NCBI GenBank assembly: GCA_027603065.1
Contig: JADGJP010000001.1
Location: 558,001 to 622,000 of the forward strand
Length of the DNA: 64,000 bases
Direction: 5' to 3'
Origin: Geranomyces variabilis
Lineage: Eukaryota > Chytridiomycota > Chytridiomycetes > Spizellomycetales > Powellomycetaceae
Shown here: positions 52,488 to 63,932 of the stretch, one piece after another
Position numbering within the stretch: position 1 is the stretch's first letter
How the letters are laid out: each line of letters starts with the position of its first letter
Translations under genes and position numbers: made by a program
The notes under the pieces: generated by a model
What the model saw: only the letters and a program-made list of their open reading frames with translations
Database searches by the model: none
Told to the model about the DNA's origin: nothing

Positions 52488-53315
52488 TCAGGGATGCAGA
52501 AACGAATGACCGGCTTCGGCCAGCGCAACCTCTGGGCAGTAGGTCATGATATAGGGCATCCGATCTCCGTTCCATCTCCGAGCCTGATGAAACCCCATCG
52601 GCCGGTCGTACCACACAGTCTCGACGCTAAACTGCCCCGCCACGTCCTCCTGGGGCACCTCTGGCGCCGGCGGTCTTAGCATCGGAATCACATTCGAAAA
52701 GAACTGGTCTTCGGCATCGTTGTCTGTATACTCCCATTCTCTGACGGTGCGGAGCAGAGATGGGATGTGGCGAAGAGAGAGCCCGCCGTTGAACCCATGG
52801 CCGTACTCGTAAGTAATGGGCGCACCGACGAAGGAATATTTTAGGAAGTCCTCAGGCTTGGATGCGGACGCGCCGCAGACCATCGAGTCGGCTTGAAACA
52901 TGAGGACATGCGTTGCGGGCAGCAGGCGCTTCCAAAGCTCATCTGTTGTGAGGAACCTGGAAACGTCGACAGGTGAGGCAAAATCGATCATCTCGGCGGG
53001 CAGTTCATGTAGGACGATTCGGCTGCTCTTGACGTATTTCATTATGGTCGCAGAGGTTGTGAAATTTTGCGAGTTTCTCGCCGAGTGGAAAACGTGCACC
53101 GGCCAATTTGGGCCCAGAAAGCCGACAAAGTGTAGAATCAGCGGAACGAGATTGTTTAGTTGCCGGCCCTCGACGATGGCCGCTACAGTCTGCACCCGCT
53201 CTCGGAAAACGCGACCGTATGCGAACCAGAGGAGAACGGCGAAGAAAAGTGCGCCCAGGATGTGAATTGTAAACGGTCGCCGTCTTGCGCCCATATTTCG
53301 AGGCACCGTAAACAT
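52488..53315 (-). CDS. DUF5672 putative type II membrane glycosyltransferase
   Basis: An intronless frame of 275 residues from the chosen Met at 53315 (a longer reading from 53456 adds 47 residues without clear signal). A short basic head (RNMGARRRP) and one hydrophobic helix (FTIHILGALFFAVLLWFAYG) give a type II topology. The lumenal part shows the DUF5672 landmarks: WPVHVFHS, LFQADSMVCG with a DxM in place of a DxD, the core VGAPITYEYGHGFNGGLSLRH, DAEDQFFSNV and FSVETVWYDRPMGFHQA. This family is thought to be glycosyltransferase-like in fungi; donor and acceptor are unknown. Confidence 0.82.
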   Translation of the reverse strand: MFTVPRNMGARRRPFTIHILGALFFAVLLWFAYGRVFRERVQTVAAIVEGRQLNNLVPLILHFVGFLGPNWPVHVFHSARNSQNFTTSATIMKYVKSSRIVLHELPAEMIDFASPVDVSRFLTTDELWKRLLPATHVLMFQADSMVCGASASKPEDFLKYSFVGAPITYEYGHGFNGGLSLRHIPSLLRTVREWEYTDNDAEDQFFSNVIPMLRPPAPEVPQEDVAGQFSVETVWYDRPMGFHQARRWNGDRMPYIMTYCPEVALAEAGHSFLHP

Positions 53316-53977
53316 CGTGCTTGAGGTCCGCTTTTGATAGAAATAGATGACCGTGAACGTGAGGGAAGGCTGTGAGAGAGCGGCTTGGAAACGAGGACGC
53401 GCGGAACTTTTTCGACAGCTGCTGCAACACGTAAGCTCGGCCGCAAGTTGCCGCAATTTTTCAAACGTATGCTTAACGCTAGCGAGAAGTTTCTACCTGC
53501 TTGCATGATGAGGATCCTAACTAGTATTCTGTCTGAGAATCCACGGACTGTGATATTCCTGTTAGCTATCGGCGTTGGGATTTCCTATCGAGCCCGACAC
53601 AACCACTGCTGCCTATGGAAGTTTGTGGTACTTTTAACATCGAAAGCATGTGGGACGAAAGCGGTAAGTCTACCGCTTTTCGAATGCGATGAGCACCTTC
53701 ACGCATATCTTCCCCGCTGCGGCCGAAAGCCATGGTCCTTGCCTCAGAAAAAAAAAGCGATCGGGAGCCAGCTTGCGCAGACTTTTCGGCCAGACAGCTC
53801 GCCAGGGCAACTATTGCATTCGGTGGCTGTGCGTCCGCGTTTGGCCCTCACGCGCTTTCGCTCGCCAATGCGGGCTCCTTCCATTTGCTGCCGCCCATCA
53901 CCTGCTCCGCGGTGCTACTGTCCGCCAGATCCTCCTTGCCGCGCCATAAATAGTTCGTCACAGCTCCCGCTTTAGCC
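53316..53977. other. Divergent intergenic region
   Basis: About 660 bases between the DUF5672 gene and VPS24. One open frame (53385-53975) spans much of it without family resemblance. No RNA gene is visible. Confidence 0.35.
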
Positions 53978-54889
53978 ATGGCTTCCGTGATGCAAATGCT
54001 GATAGGCAAAAAGCTTACGCCTGAGGAACAGGTGCGCCTTGGCCGGACCCGCGCGCGACACCCGAATTCACCCAGCTATTGACACGGAACCGCCCTTCTA
54101 TTTATGCATTGTAGGTCAAAAAATGGCGCCAGTCTGTTCGTACTCAGGAACGCGAGCTTGACAAGTCTATGCGCGGGATTGATGCTGAAGAAATGAAAGT
54201 CAAACGACATCTCAAAGCTGCCGCAAAACGAAACGACGCGACAAGCTGTCGCATCCTTGCAAAAGAGATTGTCACGTCGCGGAAAGCCAGAGATAGGTTG
54301 GCGACGAGTAAAGCACAGCTCAATTCGTTGACCATGAACATGCAACAACAACTGGGTATGGGCGACGCGAGGCGAACACGTTCTTATATTCTGCGTGCAC
54401 GAAGGCCTTGCTTCATCGATACTTACGATCGCGCAAAATGCCTGCATTTCGGCTCTCTCACTCTAGCTACAATGAAGATTGCTGGCACAGTACAAAAATC
54501 AACACAAATAATGAAACTCGTCAACAACCTTGTCAAGCTGCCCGAGATTTCCGCCACAATGCAGGAAATGGGGCAAGAAATGATGAAGGCCGGCATCATC
54601 GAGGAGATGATGGAGGATACGCTAGAAATGGGTGATGAGGATGAGATTGAGGCCGAGGCTGACGAAGAGGTCAACAAGGTGCTGTTTGAGCTAACGGATG
54701 GTATGCTCGGCGAGGCCCCCGCTGGCGTAGGCGCGGCATTCGAGGTATGTTTTTCGTGAACTGAATCCAGTCGGACGTTTCTGATACCTTAACCCTTAAT
54801 TTTGGTTACAGCAAGAGAAGGAGAAGGAAAAGGAGTCCAAGGCGGCCGAGGACGATTTTGCCGCGCGGCTCTCAGCGTTACGAGAATGA
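53978..54889 (+). CDS. VPS24: ESCRT-III subunit Vps24/CHMP3
   Basis: Vps24 co-polymerises with Snf7 and Vps2 to cut membrane necks in endosomal sorting and cytokinesis. Exons 53978-54031, 54115-54355, 54467-54744 and 54812-54889 give 216 residues. Basic helices 1-2 (VKKWRQSVRTQERELDKSMR and VKRHLKAAAKR) lead to LAKEIVTSRKA, then ATMKIAGTVQKSTQIMKLVN and MQEMGQEMMKAGIIEEMMEDT, which match CHMP3 more closely than CHMP2. The acidic linker and final DDFAARLSALRE form a MIM1-type motif for the Vps4 MIT domain. The protein is complete and conventional. Confidence 0.94.
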
Positions 54890-55139
54890 GACCCTGCGCA
54901 CCGGCATTCGCTCACTGCGTAGTCTCCCTTCGCCCTGTCCGGGCAATTATGACCGTGCCGCCGGCGCCCGCGGCTCGTCCCTGTACATAGCCCATTCTTC
55001 AATTTTCTCGCGGACTCGCGATAGAAAAGATGTGAGAAAGCCAATAAAAGTAGGCATGATCCGTAGACCCCCAAAAAAGTACAAAAAAGAAATTATCCCG
55101 CGCTTCCGCTCCCAACGTCCACCTGTCGCCGCAACGCTC

Positions 55140-57572
55140 TCACGCGAGAATGCTCCGCATCAGATAGGCCTGCAGCCTCTCCCTCGCTGTCTCCTCAATG
55201 CGTTCTGCGATCGCCGGGTTCTTCTTCAAGCTGGCCATGAAATCTTCCTTCTTCAGTACAAAGGTCGAACACTCGGTTCGCGCGCGTACTGTTGCGGTGC
55301 GTGGCACGTCTTGCAGCAATGCGACTTCACCAAACCACGCATCGGGCCCGCGCGCCTTGTCGATCTGTTCGCCGAATTCGGAGAGGACGTCGACCTCGCC
55401 GGATGCGAGGAAGAACATGCTGGGCCAATAAGGTTGGGAGCAAGAACAGATCGGAAGAGTTAGCCCTCACTTCAGGCGCCGCGCGGAACTCAAGTACAAG
55501 AACCGAGTTTAGGCGTTGGAAAAGTGTTAACGATGTTCTATACCTGTCTGCGCGCTGCCCGCTTTGGATAATGATCTGCCCGCTTTTCCAAAGCGCTTGC
55601 TCCATAAGCATGGAGAGCTCACCAACGATCTGGTCATCAATGCCGCGGAAAATCGAAAGCTAGGAAAAGAGGACCGAATTGGTGAAACATATACAGGCGT
55701 GTTCAACCCGATGGCGTTACTGTTTCTTACCTTGGCGAGTTGCTGCTTCGATACCTCCAAGTGAAACTGCTCCTGCCCAACCCGCTTGTCCGCGGGTCCC
55801 TTCATGCGATCGTTGTACAACTTAAACCGCTCCTCCACAACTTCCTGGATGCTCTGCTTCACCTCTGGGTACGCCTCCTGCACCTCGCTCAGACTCTCCT
55901 TTGTAAGCTTGAGGCAATAGCACTCCTCCTTTGCCCGAATATCGGCCGTGCGTTTGATGTTGAGTATGACGCCCAGCTCGCCGAAAAATGTTCCGGGTGC
56001 CAGCTCAGCGTGTACGACTGCCTCGCCCGCTGCCCCGCCCAATACTTGAGCCGAGCCGCGAATAATGAAAAAGATGCAGTCTGAGTCGTCTCCACGCGCA
56101 ATAATGGTTGCGTTTGGCGCGAAGACAACCGAAGTGACCCGGTTCGACAGGTTTTCGAGGAACTCGTCGGAGGCCGTTGCGAAGATTGGAAGCTTTTGGG
56201 GAGAGATAAAAACTTTTAAGAAGCCTGAAACGTTTGTGCGTAATGCCTTGTCGTGAGAGAAGGTGTACCTTCTGGATGTCTTGCCTTGCAATGTTGGCGA
56301 TAAACTCCATGCCAAAGCCGGCCTTATACTCCTTCGTATCCCACCACCTCTCGCGATCCTGCGCGAACAAGACGAGACGCTCCTGTAGCTCCGGATAAGG
56401 TTGTAGCGCATCTTGGATTTTCTGCTTGGTAATGACAACCAAGTGACAGTCATTGGCGGCCTGCACGTTGGCTGTGCGGACTTGGTCGAACACTGGGGGA
56501 TATATATACTGTATGGTGAGTGGTTGTTCGTGGCCTAAGGGAGACTCAAATGCTCTCCGCTCACTACTTACAAACGCCGAGCTCGCCAAAAAAGGATTTG
56601 TCGCTGAGTTTTGCGAGCGGTACATCATCTGACAGAATAAATGCGTTAGTTTGACGTCCATCGTAGACGAGAATGCGGGTCTTTAAAAACGAGTTTCCAG
56701 CCGCGGACCTAGTCCTTCAGCACCTGCAGCCATGACTGTCACATCGCCCGTCTCGAGGAAAAACATTTCGGCTCCCCTCTCGCCCTTGGAAATGATCACC
56801 TGCCCTTTCGACCGATACATCTTTTGTGTGAAAAAAGGGGAAGCGGCCGAGGCGTGGATAAGTATGCTATCAAAGGCTTCATATTCGCAGCCTTGTTTGC
56901 TTTCTCTCTCACCTCGTAAGTGTTCTTGGCAAGCCTGAGAAGCACATCTGAAGGGAACTCGGCAAACAGCGGAAACATCTTGAGCAGCGAAATGACACTG
57001 CCCGTTGTGTGAACCGGTGGGCGGGCAACAACGCTGGCCCGGCGCATCAAGCCAGGCGTTCCCCTAGATACACGAGGCGTCATCGGTGACCTTTGAGAGG
57101 CCACCGCGGGCGGAACGGCCGAAATCACCAGTGAAGACTCGCCAGCTCCGCCTCCTCCTGACAGCAAACTATCGCCAAGGGCACCTGACGACGGTCCGCG
57201 GGCACCGAATTCCGGAGCAGGCGTGACACCCACATCAGTCATCGAGCCACTGTTAGGATCCGCCAGCGTCTGCAGTTGCTGGGTTAAAGCAAGGTGCTCG
57301 TGTACACGGGAAGTAATTTCCTCGTAGGCTTTGAGTGATCCCTGGAGCTGCTCTTGGAGCTGGCATACGAGCGCCAAGTGTTCTCGAAGTATCTTATTGG
57401 AAGATACGAGTTTTGCGCGATCGCTTTCGGAACTCTCCAAGCGTCGTTCGAGCTTAGCAATGGCTTCCTTCTGGGCGGCGGCTTTTGCGAGAAGGGCTTC
57501 CACATCATTTTCCGGCAGGTCCAAAGCGGCCCAAGCGGCCACGCGTGTCTCTGAGACCGAGGCAGACGCCAT
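55140..57572 (-). CDS. Coiled-coil protein with three cyclic-nucleotide-binding domains
   Basis: The start at 57572 (MASASVSETRVAAW) lies in an exon encoding an N-terminal coiled coil or leucine zipper (LLAKAAAQKEAIAKLERRLE, LREHLALVCQLQEQLQ). Several exons follow. Domain A starts SLLKMFPLFAEFPSDVLLRL and has FFGELGV. Domain B runs LPIFATASDEFLENLSNRV, FIIRGSAQVLGG, FFGELGVILNIKRTADIRA. Domain C has MFFLASGEVDVL and WFGEVALLQDVPRTATVRARTE, including the Arg of the phosphate-binding cassette, and ends at TGA 55140-55142. FGE-L...RTA motifs in B and C fit real cAMP or cGMP binding; A is weaker. There is no kinase domain. Exon junctions in the middle are approximate. It resembles the regulatory half of a PKG-type enzyme, but with an extra domain. 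Confidence 0.82.
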
Positions 57573-57793
57573 TTGCCCGCGAGGTTTGAAAACGACTACA
57601 GCGCGGGGAGGAAGAGATGAGCCGGGAATTGAACTGCAGTTACAACCTATTTTGCCGGCTCCTTTGTTTCTGAGCGCAAAGGTGAGTGGTTGCGAGTGGG
57701 AAGAGCAACGGAACCTCTGTCGGAGCATTTGCTTACGCTATCGTTAATCTTGACTCTTTTCCGCTCTGGTCTCTAAAAAACCCAAAATAGCGC

Positions 57794-58736
57794 CATGGTC
57801 GACGATATCGAGAAAGGCCTTCTCATGTTGACCGACTGCAAGCCACTGTGCTCGGGCAGTTATACTTCAGTGCAGTTCGTTACTCACGGTCCCAGTCCAG
57901 ACGAGCAGACAGAGGCTCGCAGGTCCATTACCGTCTACCTTAAGAGCAGCGCGACTTGCTCACCATAGCCGAACGCAAGATCCTGCAGACCGCCTCGGGG
58001 ACCGGGCATATGCCCACCTTTCTCGGCGCCGCACAGAGCAGTGGCAAATACCATCTCTACTTTCAGCCATGGGTAGCCAGAGCGCTACGTGACTGGTTAA
58101 AAGCGCCTTTCAGCGAAGACGGCACCAGAAGTGCATGAGGCGCAGGCTTTTTAGCCTCGGTACAGTGAATCGGTCAGCAGTTTATGCTATGTCTCGCCAC
58201 TTCTGTGCACACACCCTGTATGCAATCCAACCATCGATTCTTTATCGGGGCATGAAGCCGGAAAACTTCCTGTATCGACAACGACGGCAGTATACTCTGC
58301 GTCGACTTTGGTTTTGCGAAAGCGCTTACTGACAGCAGCATCGGTTACTCGAAAGTTGGAGCAGGAGGTTGGAAATGATTTCGGCTTGTCGCGGACAATC
58401 CGTTATTTGCGACCTGCGGATATCTTTTCGCTCGATGGCGTTTGTGCTGAAACACTCTCTCGGATGGAGGGCTTGAACCCGGCAAGCAGTTTCGATCTCG
58501 AGAGGAGCAACCCTCCTCTCAAAAACCAGAATATGCGCACGAGGGCCCTCGCATTGCTCCAAAAGTATTTTTCAAAGGACGTGTCCCGAACTCCTGCCTA
58601 TGACCTCATCGTGCGCATGTTCTCCGCCAATCATCATGACCGTTCGCTGGCGATGATCGTTCGCTGGCGGGTGAGGTGGACGCCACCCTTCTCTCACTGT
58701 GCGACGTTTACACCTGCTGCAACACACAGCTTCTGA
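57794..58736 (+). pseudogene. Decayed AGC/cyclic-nucleotide-type protein kinase
   Basis: An ATG at 57794 opens a frame (CSGSYTSVQFVTHG) like a glycine-rich loop. The reading then shifts to a segment (LTIAERKILQTASG, GTGHMPTFLG) like the N-lobe ERxIL helix. A later piece, ILYRGMKPENFL, is a degraded catalytic loop: the usual Arg-Asp before the Lys is replaced by Gly-Met. A different frame holds CVDFGFAKALTDSS, an intact DFG activation motif in the style of PKA and PKG. The rest to about 58736 has weak kinase-like composition. At least three frame changes are needed and the catalytic Asp is missing, so it cannot be an active kinase as it stands. It starts 221 bases from the divergent cyclic-nucleotide-binding gene. 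Confidence 0.6.
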
Positions 58737-58937
58737 GGAGAAAGTCGACGTAGACATGCCTCCCGCTCCAATTGACGCACAGGGAGAGTATCAGCCTGGG
58801 ATGTGGTAGTAAGCTGTTACCTTTTTGCTACGAACACCGGAAAGCGCACATTGAGCAAACACTTAGAGATAACGCACTTCTTGACAAACAATTTGTCGGC
58901 GATTCCGAGGTTAAAATCACAAACTGCATTAAAATAT

Positions 58938-60906
58938 TTATTGTGTCTTGGCCCGCTTTGTAAACCGATCCAACGCCGTCCGTGGCCGTTCCTCCTCCAC
59001 CTCACCGAGTGCACGCTTCCGGTCCCGCTCCCGCTCTTTCTTCTCCGCTTCCATTTTTTCTCGAAGCTCGGTCTGTTCAAAAACAAGGTGTTTTAGTCAC
59101 ACGTATCCGGACTATATCGTATGAGCGAAGTCAGGCTTACCCTCCGTCCGTCCACCACATTGGTCTGTTTCCGGAGGTACCGCCGTTGCGAAGAAGATTT
59201 GCCGCGTGCCTTGTGTTTTGGCACAAACTTTTCGTTCGGGTGGTTGGCCTAAATCGGAAAAGAGAGGACATTAGATCTCTGCAACACGGTGGGCTTATAA
59301 TGTCGCCTTTCGTTATGTGAAAATCTCACCTCCCACTCTAGTCGCCGCTCCTCCGAAATAACCTCCGCGGGTGCCCGGTCCACCGTTCCGATGAAATCCG
59401 CCTCCATTGTGATCATTTCGGGCTGGATCTTGTCTAGCAAGCTGTGGACTTCGGTTTCCTGCCGCTGCGACTTGGTCTGGTACGGGTTGGCCTCCATTGT
59501 GTCGAAATTTGGCTCGCCGGATCCGGGAACTACTACGCTTGAGATACCGCCCGAATGACCGATTCCGAGAACATCTTCGTACGGGCAGAAAGCGATATCT
59601 TGTATCGTATTGCCGGCCGATAGGTGCGAGACGTAAGGCTCTTTCTGCTTTGTGCGGAACGCATCTTTCCATACCTGCGGAAAACGATATGTTAAACCAC
59701 TTTATTTTTTCCGACGCACAACTCAAAGCTACGTTGCTCAAGGAACTTACGCTGACGTTCGGGCCATATCCGACCGCTAGCAGCCCCTGATGCGATATTG
59801 CGAGCGTCGCTGCGGGAGATTTGGTGTAATACTGCTGCAAGCATTTGTACGTTCGCAAATCCCACAACTTCATCTGCCCATCCAAGCCCGTTGTGGCCAT
59901 GTGTATGCCGCCGCGGTCGATTGCGACGGCACGCACTGGGCCTTTATGACATAGCATTTTGACTAACGGCGTGGATATTGTTGGCGCCCACATCGACACT
60001 GTGCCGTTTCCATGTCCGAGGTTAAGAATCGCATTTTGTGGGTTTTGCGTCATGACATCGCACCGCCCTTGTTTTGTCCGTAGCTCAGCGACCAGCTTTC
60101 CTGTTGACGTATCCTGGTATTTGAGCCACCCTGCATTTCCAACCGTCGCAAGCAGGAAGTGATACGGTAGGAACTCGAGGCGGTTAACTTCGGTGTGCTG
60201 CCGCAGGCAGTGCAGCTCCATTCCCGTGTTGTCGTAGATATACGTGTACTTTTTTTGCGCAACGGCAAACATCGTCTCATTGTGCAGCCACTTTACGTCT
60301 CGCACCGTTTCCCGCACGTGCACCTCACAGCCCAGCCGACCGGCTTTCCAGTCAAACGTCGCGATATGACCCTTTCGCCCGCCTATCAGCATGTGCTTTC
60401 CATTTCGCGTGTAGTCCACAGAATATGCGCCGAAATCGTTCAGCTTAAGGTCAAACATTTTGCTGCTGGTGTTGAGGTCAACTGCATCCTTCATCTGCGC
60501 TTGCGTAAACTTCCAAGTCTTCTCCATCCCTTCCGCTTCGAGATATCCGGCTTCCTGCGGGAGCAAGAACTCGGCCTGCGCGGCTTGTAGCGCGGCCTGC
60601 CGCGAAGTCTTCTCCGTGCTCTTCAGCTTGCTTTTTAGCTTCTTGTCATTTACCGACTACAGCACCAGAATAAGCAAACGGGTTATTCAAACGGCTCCTT
60701 GTTTCTCTATTCGATTTTGAGAGCGGCTGGCTCACCCTTAATGGAATGCTGGTCGTGCCTGCCCTATCGTACTTTTTGGACGCTGCAGCCTGCTTTCGTT
60801 CGTCCATGACTTGCTTTTCGACCGGCTGACGCACGCCAGAGGTCGTCACATCTGCGCCTGGTCTCGACGCTGCCGACGAGGCAGCCTTCCCTTTTTGCCC
60901 AGGCAT
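58938..60906 (-). CDS. UTP7: U3 snoRNP protein Utp7 (WDR46/BING4)
   Basis: A WD40 protein of the small-subunit processome, needed for 18S rRNA maturation. The first exon (MPGQKGKAASSAASRPGADV at 60906) is followed by a basic exon, then a long central exon with GAYSVDYTRNGKHMLIGGRKGHIATFDW, VRDVKWLHNETMFAVAQKKYTYIYDNTGMELHCLRQH, LPYHFLLATVGNAGWLKYQDTSTGK, NAILNLGHGNGTVSMWAP and MATTGLDGQMKLWDLR, then VWKDAFRTKQKEPYVSH and DVLGIGHSGGISSVVVPGSGEPNFD. The BING4 C-terminal domain (NPYQTKSQRQETEVHSLLDKI) and a basic terminus (EREKMEAEKKERERDRK-like) ending at TAA 58938-58940 are present. It is head-to-head with NPHP1. Confidence 0.95.
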
Positions 60907-61237
60907 TTTTCGTTGAATGCGAAGGTGATGTTACAGCAGACGGTAAAGCCTTTTGGCCGAAGTTCCCGAATTCGCGGGGGCAATCAGATAGGGTCTAGAG
61001 ATATGTTCAAGGAGCTCTGAGCCAATATTGTTGGTGTGGTCGTCGTTGCAGTTGTCGTCCTCTTCGTAGCGGAATGTCAAAACAGGCAAAAGATGGTGGG
61101 CAAAAAGAAACAAGCGCAGCGCACCGTCACGTGACACACTCGGTGGAGCCCTCCGGTGATTGTCATACAACAGTCGCTTGACAAGAAGGCGCGCACGCGT
61201 TTTCGGCGGCGAGAGCCCGCTTTTTCGACAGCAAGCA
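60907..61237. promoter_or_regulatory. Bidirectional spacer between UTP7 and NPHP1
   Basis: These 331 bases separate divergent ATGs. No clear TATA box or X-box palindrome was identified by eye. The region must hold both promoters. Confidence 0.4.
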
Positions 61238-63738
61238 ATGGTCGTAAAAGAGACGCACCACCACCACCAACACCACCACCACAGTCCGCGGCAGGGCGTC
61301 ACGTCGCCTACGAATCAGAATGCGGAGCTTAAGGCCTGGGCGCTGTACGACTACGCGGCACCGTCTGGGCAAGAGGGCAAAGAAGAAGCAGAGCTTAGCT
61401 TTGCCGCCGGCGATTCGTTTCTGGTCCTGCAGCGTGATAATCCCGAGTGGTGGTATGGAAATCTATGCTGCTGCAAAAGCTCATAGGAAACTGTCTAATC
61501 TGGTGTTCTTTACGCAGGTATGTGCGGGACAGCAAGCAGGCTGAAGGGTTTGTTCCTACCACATACGTCACGATTAGCAAAAATGGCTCACCGGTCGCTG
61601 CGAAAGCAAGCTCTGCTGTGAGTGTGCAACAAGCGGAGGCCAGTAGTGACGAAGAGGAGGTGTTCAGCAGCTCGGGAGATGAGTCGGACGAGAAGCCTGA
61701 CGATGACGAAGAAGAGAATGTCGAAGACTTTGACGTTGATTCGGCTCAACGTGCGTGCCTGTTGAGGGACATAAGGGGGTCCGCAGCGTGGTATTCTACA
61801 GGAGAGCGCTAATGTTTTTCTCAGAATCCGAGCAGTGCCATGACCAAGCTCCAGAGAAAAAGGCGGGCACTCTGAAAAACTCGCGTCGCGGACGAACTCG
61901 CGACCGTGATGAAGGCGCGCTACAGAAAGACGGGGGCGACCGCCGCCGATCACATCATACGAGCAACAGCAACGCAAGCGTGCGCCATAGCGAAAAGAAC
62001 CAGGATTCACCTGATGACACCCGCTACCATCGTGACCGCCGGCGATCATCGCACGATCAGCGCTCGCAACGTGCCTCATCGCGCAAACCACTAACGGTCG
62101 CTTCGCATGATAAATTGGATGGCTTTGGTCCTCTCCCTCAAGGCTTTAGAATCTCGACATTAGGGCAAACAATTGCGGCAGGTATGTGGAGCGACAAGTT
62201 GGGGTTCGAGATCGTATCGATTGCTTAATTGTTTCTTTTATGGCATCGTTTCATGCAGGCGTTGGAAAGCTCGAAAGATCTATCGCACCGCGACTGGCAT
62301 ACGACGCACTTGACTTTTGCGACTTGACATTGGATGCAATCAACAACTGGGTACATAATGAGCCATCACGGCCACAACGCAAGCAAATGTTGGTACCAAT
62401 TGTTTCTTGGTCTACAGATTCGCCGACGCCCAGCAACCCACACCATCGCGTTCCGCATCCAATCAGCACTCTGCGTTCCACACCCAGCGGACCATCTTCA
62501 AATAGTAGGCCGGGTAGCTCGCATCGCCTTATTTGACGGAACGGGAGTGTTGGGCAACATCCACTCCATTCCGGCAACAAGAGATGCGGACCCGCCATAC
62601 ACCTGGCGGTTCAAAAGCAAGGTAGTGGCCATCAAAGGGTTGGTCCCTTCGATATAGCCTCACACTCTTGATACTACATACAGGCGTCGCTGCTTTTTCC
62701 GAATGACGACAAAAACGCGTGCTTCTTGAGAGCGGATGAGGCACCGAATGCCGCTCTGCTTTTCGAACTTGCGTTGCTGTGCCGTGATCAGCGCCCTGGC
62801 GTCGTGGCCAGAAATGGTGAGAAAAGCTAAAACCATGAGTAACACGTCTTCACAGACTGACAATACCACTCAGATCAGCCTGTCGAAATCAGCTGTGGAT
62901 GGGCCCTGCTTCCATTAGCAAGTATTGACGGCGTCGCGGTGCCGTCCGGGACGCACGAACTGCGACTTGCGGGTGGCACGCCATTTGAAAAAAATGTTGT
63001 GTTACAGACAGATATGAGCCGGCACGGTATGGTGCACATTTTTCGACCGCTGTAATGCTATACTCAATATGTGGCATTCTGACAGGCTTCCTCGACGGCT
63101 TCCTAAGCGGCAATCGCACCCCGCGCGTGCGGATCAAAGTCTGGCGACTCGGCACAGCGACTGTCCGACGCATCAATCAACTCCCCTCACCGCTGATCGC
63201 CCCGCTGCCTGCGCTGCGAGTGCTGACCCGGTACCGCCAGTGTCTCGCGCACGCCCTGCTCGAACACCCTCAGCGCTCAAAACTCCCATCTACATGCTCA
63301 CCGGGTCTCGCGCTATTCCCTGCGGTCGCCGCGGACGCAGATCTTCTTCGTTTGATGGTGATTTCATGGACAAAGACTGCTGCTGCGGCGAGTAGGAAGG
63401 ACAAGGTAGCGTAGCCCGGCCAGATGCCCTTCACATTTTCCGTAATTTCTGAGCCCCGCTTTCTCCTTGATTCCCGCATGTAGCGCACGCCAGCACGAAT
63501 GTACCAACTGTTCGCTAACGCGGTTTCGACAGTCGCGCCGGCACTGCGCGTCATCGAGGTTGGTCGCTGCGTTCCGGGCCACGAGCAGCTCACGCGCGCG
63601 CGCCATCAGGCACTTCTGCGCATGCGGCAGACCGGCATCGTGGACTCGTTGACAATGCCGGGATTTTCAATGCAACCGTTCGATGCGGCAGAGGTCGAAT
63701 TCGGCTTTCTAAGTGCGGGGGGAGCTGGAGTTTATTGA
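61238..63738 (+). CDS. NPHP1: Nephrocystin-1, ciliary transition-zone protein
   Basis: NPHP1 sits at the base of cilia and flagella and links the transition zone to membrane cargo control. The gene has eight or more exons from ATG 61238 to TGA 63736-63738. A His-rich start precedes an SH3 domain split by an intron (WALYDYAAP, LSFAAGDSFLVLQRDNPEWW, EGFVPTTYV), then an acidic stretch (SSDEEEVFSSSGDESDE). The nephrocystin core matches human NPHP1 in order: GPLPQGFRISTLGQT, VGRVARIALFDGTGVLGNIHSIPAT, WRFKSK, ALLFELALLCRDQRPG, EISCGWALLPL, HELRLAGGTPFEK and RVRIKVWRL. The C-terminal QPFDAAEVEFGFL matches the EPFDxSEQTYDFL end of the animal protein. Internal splice sites are only partly resolved. 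Confidence 0.88.
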
Positions 63739-63932
63739 GCAAAAGTCTGACAGCTTGCAAAAATGATCAAAACGGGGAGGTGGGAACAATCATATCTGTT
63801 AAGTTAAGGGGGGAGGGGGAGGGTTGTGAGAGACTGAAACCAAACAAGTACACAAAGGTTAGAATGCCCATGCAGAGGTTGTGGGGGATTTGGAATGTAA
63901 GATGGATGAAGGGGTGAGTATTTTGCCCCTTT
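63739..63932. other. Convergent 3' spacer
   Basis: About 190 purine-rich bases between the NPHP1 stop and the 3' end of the gene at the right edge. No gene is visible. Confidence 0.3.
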
